Of a DNA stretch of 64,000 bases, positions 42,227 through 51,096 are shown piece after piece; positions within the stretch are counted from its first letter, which is position 1; each line of letters begins with the position of its first letter. Origin of the DNA: Rathayibacter sp. VKM Ac-2857. Its GTDB lineage: Bacteria; Actinomycetota; Actinomycetes; Actinomycetales; Microbacteriaceae. Where the stretch lies: the NCBI RefSeq assembly GCF_013205025.1, contig NZ_JABMLE010000002.1, positions 310,001-374,000 of the forward strand, in the 5' to 3' direction. The notes beneath the pieces are model-generated. The model did not search any database, was not told where the DNA came from, and was given only the letters and a program-made list of their open reading frames with translations. Position numbers and translations under genes: made by a program.

Positions 42227-43770
42227 GGCGCGCACGCCGTCGTCGGGGCCGAGGCGCGGCCGCTCTGCCGGAGCAGCGTCACCTCGAGGCAGGTCTGTCC
42301 TGAGGCGTCGGCGGGGACCGTCACGGTGCTCTCCTCCTGGGTGCGGGGATCGGGGATCGAGCCGGTGCCGGCGGGCGCCCAGAGGAAGCGGTCGCCGTCC
42401 TCCGGCTGCGGGTTGGACCAGGTGAAGACGACGCCGTCGGCACCGACCGCACCGGCGAGACCGGTGACGGCGGGGACGTCGACCTGGCCGAGCGGGTCGG
42501 CGGGTGCCTCGGCCGCGGTGGTGCGGCGCGGGTCGGCGGTCGAGGTCGGCAGCCCGGCGACCAGTGCGGCTCCGCCGGCCACGGAGGCGGCGACGAGCAC
42601 CGCGATCCCGGCGAGGACGAGGGGCCGGCGACGGCGCGCGGGCGCTGGTCCGCTCGGCACCGGCGACCCCTGCGGGATCGGCGCACGAGGCTCGGACAGC
42701 GGGGCCGGGGCGACGAAGGCCGCCGCGGACCCGCGGGCCACCGTCCGCTCCAGATCGAACGCCGGGACACCGGAGATCTCGGCGAGCGCCGGCGCGGGCT
42801 TGCGCGGCGCGACGGGGCGCGGCACCGGGTCGATGCTCACGATGCCGCGGATGCGGGTGTTGCCGTCGTCCTCCTCCTCCACCCGCTCCTGCGGCAGGGC
42901 GTCGTCGAGCACGTCGGCGGTGGTGACCGCGAGGGAGAGCTCGACCTGGATCCGCTGCAGGGCACGGCCGAACTCGAGGGCCGTCGTGAAGCGGCTCTGC
43001 GGCGTCTTGGCCATGCTGATCCCGAGCACCCGGTCGAGCGAGGCCGGGGCGTCGGCGCGGCCGAGCGGCGGCAGCGGCGCCGAGCGGATCCGCTCGATCA
43101 GCTCGTGCGAGTTGATCGAGCGCCCCGGCAGCTCGAACGGCGAGCGTCCGGCGAGCAGCGAGTAGACGGTCGCGCCGAGCGCGTAGACGTCGAGGGCGAC
43201 CTCGTTCGGGATCTCGGCGCCGAACGCCTCGGGGGGCGACCACGGGATCGAGAGGCCGGCGAGGTCGGCGGAGCCGTCCAGGAGCGCTCCGGCGATGCCG
43301 AAGTCGGTCAGGGCCGGCCGGTCGTAGGCGGTGACGAGGACGTTCGCAGGCTTGATGTCGCGGTGCAGGATCCCCGCGCGGTGCACGGTCTCGACCGCGC
43401 CCGCCACCTGGATGCCGATGCGCAGCGCGTCGGCGACGGCCAGCCGGCCGCTCTTCAGCCGCACGGCCAGGTTGGGGTTCGGGCAGTACTCCATCGCCAG
43501 GTAGGGCCGGCCGTCGGCGGCGATGTCGGCCTGGTAGATCGTGACGATCGACGGGTGCGTCGAGAGGGACGCCATCAGGTTCGCCTCGGCCTCGAACGCG
43601 TCGCGCTCGCGGTCCGTGGTCAGTCCGGCGCGCAGCACCTTGACCGCGACCGTGCGCCGCGGCCGGGCCTGCTCGTAGAGGAAGACGTCGGCGAAGCCGC
43701 CGGAGCCCAGCGGGCTGCGGAACTCGAAGCCGCTGATCGCGGGAGGCGGGGACGACCGCGGCGCGCTCAT
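42223..43770 (-). CDS. transmembrane Ser/Thr protein kinase (Hanks type)
   Basis: The 515 aa kinase has an intact catalytic domain at about 15-270: GSGGFADVF (glycine loop), VAVKVL (ATP lysine), ILHRDIKPANV (catalytic loop), LTDFGIAG (DFG) and DVYALGATVYSLL. A juxtamembrane stretch of about 110 residues leads to one membrane segment (about 388-410). Outside is a small beta-rich domain like a single fibronectin III fold (VTGLAGAVGADGVVFTWSNP). It probably phosphorylates threonines read by the three FHA proteins and the FHA domain of the EccC protein. The PP2C phosphatase two genes upstream would reverse this. It overlaps the upstream gene by 4 nt. Confidence 0.93.
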   Translation of the reverse strand: MSAPRSSPPPAISGFEFRSPLGSGGFADVFLYEQARPRRTVAVKVLRAGLTTDRERDAFEAEANLMASLSTHPSIVTIYQADIAADGRPYLAMEYCPNPNLAVRLKSGRLAVADALRIGIQVAGAVETVHRAGILHRDIKPANVLVTAYDRPALTDFGIAGALLDGSADLAGLSIPWSPPEAFGAEIPNEVALDVYALGATVYSLLAGRSPFELPGRSINSHELIERIRSAPLPPLGRADAPASLDRVLGISMAKTPQSRFTTALEFGRALQRIQVELSLAVTTADVLDDALPQERVEEEDDGNTRIRGIVSIDPVPRPVAPRKPAPALAEISGVPAFDLERTVARGSAAAFVAPAPLSEPRAPIPQGSPVPSGPAPARRRRPLVLAGIAVLVAASVAGGAALVAGLPTSTADPRRTTAAEAPADPLGQVDVPAVTGLAGAVGADGVVFTWSNPQPEDGDRFLWAPAGTGSIPDPRTQEESTVTVPADASGQTCLEVTLLRQSGRASAPTTACAP

Positions 43771-45314
43771 GCCGTCTCCCGGATCGTCACGGTGACGCCG
43801 TCGCCGAGGTCGAGGACGTCGCCGCCGGCGAGCACCATCGACTCCGATCCGGTGAGCCGCACGGGCACCTGCCCCGAGCGGAGCAGGAGCGTCCCGTTCA
43901 CCGACGCCAGATCGCGGACGACGACGAAGCGGCCCTCCGCCCGGACCTCGACGTGGCTGCGCGAGATGTCCTGCAGCGGGCTCGGCACGGTGATCAGGCG
44001 GGGCAGCTCGTGCGCGGCCACTCGGCCCGCGGAGGGGCGCCGGCCGATCACGACCGGGCGGTCGAGCTCGACCACGTCGCCGGTGGAGAGCTCGAGCCGG
44101 GCGATGGCGCTCGAGGGCGGCGGGATCGACGGGGCGGGAGCGAGCGCGCGCAGCTCGGCGATCGAGATCGTGTGCCCGTCGTGATCGCCGTCTCCGAGCT
44201 CCGGAGACGGCGACGCGGCCGGGACGAGGTCGATCAGCCCGTGCTCGTCCTCCGGCTCGCGGATCGCGGCGTCCTCGACGACCCGGGCGACGGTCTCGCC
44301 GAACAGGTGGTCGTACTCGTCGTCGGCGGCGCGGACCGTGTCGGAGACGGGCACGCGGGTCTCGTCGTGGCGGAGCGGCGCGGCGGTCGGCTCTTGTGCC
44401 GCGGCCGGCGCGGGGGCGGGCGGAGCGGCGGGCGGAGCGGCGGTGACGACAGGCGGCGCGGAGTAGCCCCACTCGTCGAGCTCGCCGGTCTCGGCCGAGG
44501 ACGGCGCGGGCGGCGCGGCGGCCGCGAGCAGTGCCGCGGGCAGGATGGCGGGGCTCGGCTCGACGACGGACGGAGTCACGACAGGCGGAGTCACGACCGG
44601 CGGAGTCACGACCGGCGGCGCGACGACCACCGGCTCCTCGATCACCGGCGGCGCGATCGCCGGCTCGACGCTCACCGGCTCGACGACGGCGACCTCGACG
44701 ACCACCGGCTCCTCGACCGGCGGCTCGGCGACCACTGGCTCTACGACCGGCACCTCGGCGACCACGGGCTCGGCGACCACGGCCTCGACGACCGGCACCT
44801 CCTCCTCGGGCGGCTCGCCCGCCTCCGCGCCGACCGGGCGCGCCTCGAGGGTCGCCCCCCGGAACGTCGCGGTCAGCCGCGAGCACAGCACGACCCCGCT
44901 GCCGATGGGCAGGCTCAGCGCCGCCCCGCGCCGGCCCGCCTTGACGCGCAGGCTGATCGAGACCGGGCCGGCGATCATCCGCTCGTTCCAGGTGGTCACC
45001 CCCTCGCCGGAGAGCGCGACGACGGGCGCGTCGTCACCGAGCTCCTCGACCACCTCGACGAGGAGATCGCCGCGGACCGCGACCCGCGAGAGGTCGCCCT
45101 CGAGGGCGACGACCGCGAACGGCGGGAGCGCCAGCAGGCTCGCCCCGAAGACGCCGGTGAGCGTCTCGAGCACGCCCGCGAGACCGCGCCCCTCCGCGAA
45201 GGCCTCGGAGACCTGCTTGACGCCCTCCTCGCCCAGCACGTCGGGCAGCAGCGCCATCCCGCGCTCGGAGACGACGCCGAACCAGCGGCCGGGTCGGTAG
45301 CGGATCTCGGTCAC
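43767..45314 (-). CDS. FHA-domain protein with long Pro/Val-rich linker
   Basis: The 515 aa protein has an N-terminal globular domain (about 1-165), then a low-complexity linker of about 100 residues built from VVEPVVAEPP-like units. The C-terminal FHA domain (about 415-515) has VVIGRRPSAG, ISRSHVEV and SVNGTLL, the canonical phospho-threonine-binding residues. No membrane segment is apparent. The GTG start overlaps the phosphatase stop (GTGA), and its end overlaps the kinase start, placing it physically between kinase and phosphatase. It is a probable adaptor of the phospho-signalling module. Confidence 0.85.
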   Translation of the reverse strand: MTEIRYRPGRWFGVVSERGMALLPDVLGEEGVKQVSEAFAEGRGLAGVLETLTGVFGASLLALPPFAVVALEGDLSRVAVRGDLLVEVVEELGDDAPVVALSGEGVTTWNERMIAGPVSISLRVKAGRRGAALSLPIGSGVVLCSRLTATFRGATLEARPVGAEAGEPPEEEVPVVEAVVAEPVVAEVPVVEPVVAEPPVEEPVVVEVAVVEPVSVEPAIAPPVIEEPVVVAPPVVTPPVVTPPVVTPSVVEPSPAILPAALLAAAAPPAPSSAETGELDEWGYSAPPVVTAAPPAAPPAPAPAAAQEPTAAPLRHDETRVPVSDTVRAADDEYDHLFGETVARVVEDAAIREPEDEHGLIDLVPAASPSPELGDGDHDGHTISIAELRALAPAPSIPPPSSAIARLELSTGDVVELDRPVVIGRRPSAGRVAAHELPRLITVPSPLQDISRSHVEVRAEGRFVVVRDLASVNGTLLLRSGQVPVRLTGSESMVLAGGDVLDLGDGVTVTIRETA

Positions 45315-46234
45315 GGGCGAGCCCCCTCGGTGTCGGGAGTGCCGTCCGCGAGCGGCGCCGCGACGATCTCGCGCGGATCGATCTCGCGGGGCACGATCTG
45401 TCGGGGCACGATCTGTCGGGGCACGGTGTCGTCGCTGACCGCGGTGGCGAGCGGCAGCCGGTCGCTCGGGACGGTGCGGTCGAGGTCGTCGCCGGCGCTG
45501 ACCGAGGTCGCGTCGATGACGAGCACGGTCAGGTTGTCGCGACCGCCGTGGAGGAGCGACTCGTGCAGCAGCCGGGTCGCGGCGGCCTGCGGGTCGGCCT
45601 CGTCGCGCAGCACGAGCGCGATGCGGGCGTCGTCGAGCTCCGTGGTGAGCCCGTCGGAGCAGACCAGCATCCGGTCCCCCGCCGCGGCGGGCAGCAGCCA
45701 GAAGTCGGGGGCACCGGCGCTGCCCGCGCCCAGGGCGCGGGTGATCACGTTGCGCTGCGGGTGGGTCTGCATCCCGGAGGCGTCGAGCTCGCCCGCCTCC
45801 ACGAGCTCCTGCACCACGGAGTGGTCGACGCTGACCTGCTCGAGGGTCCCGTGGGCCATCCGGTAGGTGCGGGAGTCGCCGAGGTTGAACACGAGCCAGT
45901 AGCCCAGGTCCTCGATCTCGGCGATGGCCAGGCCGCTGACGGTCGTCCCGGCGCTCCGCTCGGTGCTGAGGGCCAGCTCCGCGATGCGGACCTGGGCGCC
46001 GGCGAAGCACTCCTCGATCTCGGAGACGCGGACCGTGTCGTGGCCGACCAGGCCGCGGAAGGCGTCGACGGCGATCGCGCTGGCGACCTCTCCCGCGTCG
46101 TGGCCGCCCATGCCGTCGGCGACGACGAAGACCGGGGGTGCGGCGACGTGCGAGTCCTCGTTGATCGCCCGCTTCATCCCGCGGTCGGTCGCGCTGCCCC
46201 ACTGCACGGCGATCGGGCTGCCCGGAGCGCTCAT
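45311..46234 (-). CDS. PP2C-family Ser/Thr protein phosphatase
   Basis: Mn/Mg-dependent phosphatase of 307 aa. The domain fills residues 10-250: RAINEDSHVA, VFVVADGMGGHDAGEVAS, FNLGDSRTYRM, LLVCSDGLT-like MLVCSDGLTTEL and GGRDNLTVLVI supply the metal-binding aspartates. No membrane segment is present. The tail contains an imperfect tandem repeat (VPRQI, VPRQI, VPREI, DPREI), encoded by 15-bp repeats. It should dephosphorylate the targets of the neighbouring kinase. The ATG overlaps the upstream stop by 4 nt. Confidence 0.93.
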   Translation of the reverse strand: MSAPGSPIAVQWGSATDRGMKRAINEDSHVAAPPVFVVADGMGGHDAGEVASAIAVDAFRGLVGHDTVRVSEIEECFAGAQVRIAELALSTERSAGTTVSGLAIAEIEDLGYWLVFNLGDSRTYRMAHGTLEQVSVDHSVVQELVEAGELDASGMQTHPQRNVITRALGAGSAGAPDFWLLPAAAGDRMLVCSDGLTTELDDARIALVLRDEADPQAAATRLLHESLLHGGRDNLTVLVIDATSVSAGDDLDRTVPSDRLPLATAVSDDTVPRQIVPRQIVPREIDPREIVAAPLADGTPDTEGARP

Positions 46235-47487
46235 GCCCACTCCACCGCCGCCGTGCGGTCGCCGAAGGTCAGCGTGGCGCCGACGGGCACCGCGGCGCGG
46301 CCGCCGGGCGGCACCGGCGTCGCCGTCCCGTCGATCACGACCCCGGTCCCGTTGGTCGAGTGCCGGTCGATGACGGAGAGCTCGTCGCCGAGGAACTCCA
46401 GCCGGGCGTGCGTCTTCGAGATCGAGCGGGTCGTGTCGGCGAGCGCCACCAGCTCGCCGGCCGCCTCGCCGGTGCGCGGTGTGGGATTGCGACCGACGAG
46501 CGCGGTGTCGGAGACGACCACGACGGTCCCGTCGTCGAAGCGGAGCCGGACCGCGCGCGGGCGCGGCTGCGCGGGGGCGCCGGCGCTCATGCGGGTGAGC
46601 TCGAGGTCCTCCGGCTCGTGCGCGGGGGCCGTCGGCCGGGCCGGGGCGGCGGAGCCGGGCACGGCGGAGATCACGCCGGCGGGCGGGGCGGAGAAGCTCG
46701 CCGGAGCGACGGCCGGCGCGGAGTACGCGGCGGAAACGGCCGTCGCGGGCGCGACCGCGGCGGGCGCCGAGTACGCGGCGGGCGCGACCGATGTCTCCGC
46801 GGGCGTCCGAGGGACGACCGGCTCGTCCAGATCGGCGACCACGGCGACGGACGAGGTCGGCGCCGGCACCTCCCGCACGGTCGCGGCGGGACGGACGGCT
46901 CCTGCCGAGCGGGTGTCGATCATCCAGGTGCCCGTGGCCTGGTCGTGCCAGCCGCGGTTCTCCCCCGAGGTGTCGAACAGCGGCGAGAAGTAGCCGACGA
47001 TGATCGCAGCGCAGAGGTTGAAGACGACGTTCCGGCCGGCGGCCTTCCAGAACCCGGGCTCCTCGCCGCTGTCGTAGCGCACGAGGCGCAGACCGAGCAT
47101 CCGCATCCCCGGGGTGCCCCGCCCGCCCTGCGCCTTCGTGTAGAAGAGGCCGAAGGCGAGGATCAGAACGGCCGGCCCGAACGCTCCGAAGTACGCGATG
47201 GCGCTGTAGGCGCCGGTCGAGGAGGCCGTCTGCCAGAGCGCCCAGGTGAGGAGCCAGACGATCACGTAGGAGAAGAAGAACCAGGCGCCGACGATGACGC
47301 TGTCCAGCAGATACGCCCCGACCCGGGGGCCGAGCGCGGCCGGGACGCCGAAGGGCACGGCCGCCGTCCTGCGCGGGGTGCCGGCGCTGAGGGCGGGTGC
47401 CCCGCAGCCGCGGCAGAACGCCGCGCTCGCGTCCATCGTGGTCGAGCAGCGCGAGCACACCCAGCCGGACGTCGTCGTGTCAGTCAT
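46231..47487 (-). CDS. zinc-ribbon / RDD membrane / FHA fusion protein
   Basis: The 418 aa protein combines three parts. An N-terminal zinc ribbon comes first (CSRCSTTM and CRGCGAP, two CxxC knuckles, about 11-29). An RDD-type membrane domain with two or three helices and the conserved GRGTPGMRMLGLRLV loop lies at about 50-190. A C-terminal FHA domain (about 325-418) contains ALVGRNPTPR, ISKTHARLEF and STNGTGV. The Ala/Pro-rich linker between the last two holds repeated AAYSAPA units. It would place a phospho-threonine reader at the membrane next to the transport ATPase. It overlaps the upstream gene by 8 nt. Confidence 0.87.
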   Translation of the reverse strand: MTDTTTSGWVCSRCSTTMDASAAFCRGCGAPALSAGTPRRTAAVPFGVPAALGPRVGAYLLDSVIVGAWFFFSYVIVWLLTWALWQTASSTGAYSAIAYFGAFGPAVLILAFGLFYTKAQGGRGTPGMRMLGLRLVRYDSGEEPGFWKAAGRNVVFNLCAAIIVGYFSPLFDTSGENRGWHDQATGTWMIDTRSAGAVRPAATVREVPAPTSSVAVVADLDEPVVPRTPAETSVAPAAYSAPAAVAPATAVSAAYSAPAVAPASFSAPPAGVISAVPGSAAPARPTAPAHEPEDLELTRMSAGAPAQPRPRAVRLRFDDGTVVVVSDTALVGRNPTPRTGEAAGELVALADTTRSISKTHARLEFLGDELSVIDRHSTNGTGVVIDGTATPVPPGGRAAVPVGATLTFGDRTAAVEWA

Positions 47488-49822
47488 GGAGATCCTCGTT
47501 CCTCGCGGGTCGCCCCGTCGTGTTCGTCCGGGCGCCGCGGGCGGCGGTGGTGGCGCGGGTCAGCCAGGCGGGCCGCAGCGAGCGCAGGGAGAGGCGCGCC
47601 CGCCACCGCCGCCAGGGGCTCACGGAGCCGTGCAGCTCCGCGACGAGGGCGTCGGTCTGCTCCCAGAAGGCGGCGACCTCGGCGTCGACCGGGTCCAGCG
47701 GCCCGAAGACCGCGGCATCGGCTCGCCGTGCCAGGAGCGCCACTCCCGTACTCGGGTACTCGGAGTGCAGCAGGGCGGCGTCCTCGAGCCGGGTCGACCC
47801 GGCCGGGACGACGGTGCCGAGGTCGGCGGCGCGGTCGAGCACCTCGTCCCAGCCGCCGCTGATCCGGTCGGCCGCGCGCTCGGCGCTCGCCCGCGCCCGG
47901 CGGCGCCGGCGCTTGAGGGCAGCGATGAGCAGAGCCGGGCCGAAGAGCAGCGCCGCCAGGCCGACGACTCCGCCGGCGACGGCGAGCACCACGCCGATCC
48001 AGCCCAGGTCGGGGCCGCGGTCGTCCTCGGTCTCGTCCTCCTGCACGACGTCCGGCGGCACCACGGCGGGCTCCTGCGGGGGCGGCGGCGGCTGGAGCAC
48101 CTGCGCCTTCGGCTGCGCCGCCGGCTCGGGCTGCTGGTCCTGCAGGATCTGCTCCTTGGGCGGCGTGGGATCGAAGGCCACCCAGCCGTGCTGCGCGAAC
48201 GCCACCTCGACCCACGCGTGCAGGTCGTCACCGGTGATCGCGACGTCGCCGGAGAGGTCCGACCCGGCCGCCGGGTAGTAGCCCATCACCACGCGGGCCG
48301 GGAGACCGAGCTCGTCGACCATCAGCGCCATCGTCGTCGCGTAGTGCTCGTCGTCGCCGACCATGCCCCTCTCGTCCGAGAGCAGCAGCTGCAGGCGCTC
48401 CGACCCGTGGCCGGGGCGGGACTCCGTCTCGCCCTCGAGGCCGTGGCTGAAGTAGCCCTGCGTCGAGAGGGTGGTCGCGATCGCGCGCACCTGGCCGAGG
48501 GCGGTGGTCGCCTCGCCGACCGAGGCGAGCGTCGCATCGGCGAGCGCCTCCGGCACGTCGATCGGCGTCGGCACGGTGACGGGCGCCGCGACGGCGTCGG
48601 CGAGCTCCTCGTCGCTCGGCACCGGAGGCAGGGTCGTGGTCAGCGTGTAGGAGTCGCCGGCCGCGAGCCGGGAGGTCACGACCGCGACTCCGGTCTCGTC
48701 GTTGTAGTGCAGCGACTCGCTCAGCGCCTCGGCCCGCGGACCGGCGAACTCGATCGACGACGGGTAGCCCGCGTCGGGGAGCCAGACCCCGCCGAGGTCG
48801 GCCGCGGTGAAGCGGAGCACGGCCGGAGTGCCCTCGTGCTCGCCGGCGATGGTGCTGCCGACGCGGGCGAAGCTGCCGGAGCCGCCCCCGCCGCCGGTCA
48901 CGTCGAAGACGGTCCCGGTGTAGGCGTCCATGGTGGCGAGGCGCACGCGCACGCCCTCCTGCAGGCCCGACACGGTGAACAGGGTCGCGTCCTTCTGGTC
49001 GCGGACGGTCTTGCGGAACGAGGCGAGCGGCGTCGGGTAGTCGTCGAGATCGAACGGCGGCACGATGTCCTCGCGGAGGGTCGAGCGCGACCCGGCCGGG
49101 GCGACGGCACCGGCGGAGACGCCGACGACCGCGGCGGCGAGCGCCAGGACGAGGGCGCCGGAGCCGATCCGCCGCAGCCGCAGCTGGCGCACGGCCGACG
49201 GATCGACCGACCCGCTGCCACCCGCGGCGGAGGTCTGCGCCGACTGGCGGCGCCAGGCCGCCCAGGCCAGGGCGACGACGCCGAAGGCGGTCGCCTGGGC
49301 GAGGGGCGCGACGGCGTCCGCGGTCCCGAAGAGGATCGACACGAGCACCAGCACCGCCGCCGGCACGAGCGCCCACACCGGGCGCGGTGCCCGCAGGGCC
49401 ACCGTCGCCGCGACGACGGCGCAGACCAGCGCCGCGCAGAACGGCACGACCAGGAGCTCCGGGAGACCGTTCGCGGGCGGCTCGACGGTGAGCAGGCTCT
49501 TCCAGGAGGTGACCAGCGCGGCCGCGAGGCCGAGGAGGCTCTCGAGGCTCGGGATCACTCCGAGGAGGCCCGCGGAGCGGAACGCCGCCGCGGTGCCGAC
49601 GAGGAGGTAGACGGCGGCGGTCGCCGCGGTCGTCGTCAGCAGGCCCCAGCGGGCGCGCGCCGCGAGGGCGCCGACGGCGAGACCGGCGGCGACTCCGAGG
49701 CCGCCCGCGACGAGGTGGTCCACGCCGGCGAAGACCCGGCCGAAGCCGACGACGCCGACGGCGAGCAGCACCGCGAGGGCGCCCAGATCGACGGCGACCG
49801 CCGCCGGAGTCCGGCCCCTCAC
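47480..49822 (-). CDS. TgpA-like transglutaminase-fold membrane protein, catalytic Cys replaced
   Basis: The 780 aa protein has six or so N-terminal membrane segments (DUF3488-like, about 8-235), a large extracytoplasmic part, a transglutaminase-fold core at about 480-570, one more membrane helix (about 625-655) and a cytosolic tail. The core has the His motif DLHAWVEV and the following VAFDPTPP of the family. At the usual nucleophile position (GFCEHF in TgpA-type proteins) the sequence reads VGDDEHYATTM, so the cysteine is an aspartate. Genes in the order MoxR, DUF58, transglutaminase are common. GTG start overlaps the DUF58 stop by 4 nt. Confidence 0.87.
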   Translation of the reverse strand: MRGRTPAAVAVDLGALAVLLAVGVVGFGRVFAGVDHLVAGGLGVAAGLAVGALAARARWGLLTTTAATAAVYLLVGTAAAFRSAGLLGVIPSLESLLGLAAALVTSWKSLLTVEPPANGLPELLVVPFCAALVCAVVAATVALRAPRPVWALVPAAVLVLVSILFGTADAVAPLAQATAFGVVALAWAAWRRQSAQTSAAGGSGSVDPSAVRQLRLRRIGSGALVLALAAAVVGVSAGAVAPAGSRSTLREDIVPPFDLDDYPTPLASFRKTVRDQKDATLFTVSGLQEGVRVRLATMDAYTGTVFDVTGGGGGSGSFARVGSTIAGEHEGTPAVLRFTAADLGGVWLPDAGYPSSIEFAGPRAEALSESLHYNDETGVAVVTSRLAAGDSYTLTTTLPPVPSDEELADAVAAPVTVPTPIDVPEALADATLASVGEATTALGQVRAIATTLSTQGYFSHGLEGETESRPGHGSERLQLLLSDERGMVGDDEHYATTMALMVDELGLPARVVMGYYPAAGSDLSGDVAITGDDLHAWVEVAFAQHGWVAFDPTPPKEQILQDQQPEPAAQPKAQVLQPPPPPQEPAVVPPDVVQEDETEDDRGPDLGWIGVVLAVAGGVVGLAALLFGPALLIAALKRRRRRARASAERAADRISGGWDEVLDRAADLGTVVPAGSTRLEDAALLHSEYPSTGVALLARRADAAVFGPLDPVDAEVAAFWEQTDALVAELHGSVSPWRRWRARLSLRSLRPAWLTRATTAARGARTNTTGRPARNEDLHD

Positions 49823-51096
49823 GCGGCACCCCGCCGCACGGTCGCGGGCAGCTCCTCGAGAGCCGGGACGCTGAGCAGCGCGAGCTCGCCGATGCTGCGG
49901 CGGGCGGCGGGCCGCTCCTCGTCGCAGCTCAGGCCGATGGCGCGGGCGTCGGGGGGCAGCTGCCGGGCCGCCGAGCGGAACCGCGCTGCCGTCACCTCCG
50001 ACCCGACGACGAGGATCACGACCGACGCCTGCGGCACGGAGCGGGCGAGCGAGCGCGACAGACCGACCAGATCGCCCCTGCCCTGGCCGAGCTCCACCCC
50101 GGAGAGGTCGTCGAGCAGGCGCTTGCCGATGCCCGCGTGCAGCGAGCGGCCCTGGACGAGCACGCTGAGCTGCTGCCCCTCCCGCAGCGCCTGGAGGCCG
50201 AGGGAGGCGCAGCTGGAGACGGCGAGCTCGAACTGCTCGTCGTCGCGGTAGTCGGCGGGATCGAGCGACAGGCCGATCGCGAGGTGCGACCGCCGCGTCT
50301 CCTCGAACTGGCGCACCATCAGCGTGCCGGTGCGCGCCGTGGTCTTCCAGTGCACGTAGCGGCGGTCGTCGCCGGGGGCGTAGGCACGGAGGGCGTGGAA
50401 CGAGACGTCGTTGTTGGAGAGCTCCGGAGCCGGCCGGCCCTCGAGGTCCTTGAGGAACCCGGACGACGAGCCGCCGACGGCGACGGTGCGCGGGTGGACG
50501 AAGAGGTCGCCGGGCACGGTGTGCGGCACGACGCGGCGGAAGAGCCCGAGGCCGTCGCCGCGGACCGAGCGGACGGGTCCGACGCGGATCACGCCGCGCC
50601 GCGCCGTCGGGATGGTGAACAGCTCCTCGTGCACGGCCGTCGCCTCCAGCCGCGGGAGCGGGAACACCGCCAGGCCGCCACCCACCGGCAGCTCGACCCG
50701 CGCGGGCAGGAGCGAGCGGTTCGAGGCGTTGCGCACCTCGACGCGGCCGACCGCCCGCTCCCCCGCGACCACCCGGGTGGCCGCCAGATCGAGGTCGACG
50801 GCGTAGGAGGAGCGCCCGATCATGAACGGAGCGGCGACCAGCAGCACGGCGAGCGCCAGCACCGCGATCAGGACCAGCTCACTCCAGCCCTGCACCGCGC
50901 CGACGATCCAGGCGAGGGCGGCGAGCGCGAGGAGGACCCAGGCGGACGAGGTCGCGACCGCGACCACGGGGACGGCGCGGGCGCGCACGGGCGCGAGCAG
51001 CACGCCGGCCGTCTCGACCGCGTGGCGCGACCGCTCGACGACGACGCCGGCGCGGCGCGCGAGCCCCTCGCTCCGGAGCACTCCGATCCCGGTCAT
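49819..51096 (-). CDS. DUF58-domain protein
   Basis: The 425 aa protein has two close membrane segments (about 45-92), a beta-rich region, and then the DUF58 signature: FHALRAYAPGDDRRYVHWKT followed by GTLMVRQFE. The C-terminal part is a VWA-like fold. The family is almost always encoded beside a MoxR AAA ATPase, as here, and is thought to act with it in assembling protein complexes. It overlaps both neighbours by 4 nt. Confidence 0.9.
   Translation of the reverse strand: MTGIGVLRSEGLARRAGVVVERSRHAVETAGVLLAPVRARAVPVVAVATSSAWVLLALAALAWIVGAVQGWSELVLIAVLALAVLLVAAPFMIGRSSYAVDLDLAATRVVAGERAVGRVEVRNASNRSLLPARVELPVGGGLAVFPLPRLEATAVHEELFTIPTARRGVIRVGPVRSVRGDGLGLFRRVVPHTVPGDLFVHPRTVAVGGSSSGFLKDLEGRPAPELSNNDVSFHALRAYAPGDDRRYVHWKTTARTGTLMVRQFEETRRSHLAIGLSLDPADYRDDEQFELAVSSCASLGLQALREGQQLSVLVQGRSLHAGIGKRLLDDLSGVELGQGRGDLVGLSRSLARSVPQASVVILVVGSEVTAARFRSAARQLPPDARAIGLSCDEERPAARRSIGELALLSVPALEELPATVRRGAA

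Noticed and set aside
45300-47458. Longer minus-strand frame extending the PP2C gene upstream to 47458
   Set aside because: The extension is a shadow of the zinc-ribbon/RDD/FHA gene. The phosphatase domain begins directly after the ATG at 46234, which overlaps the previous stop.
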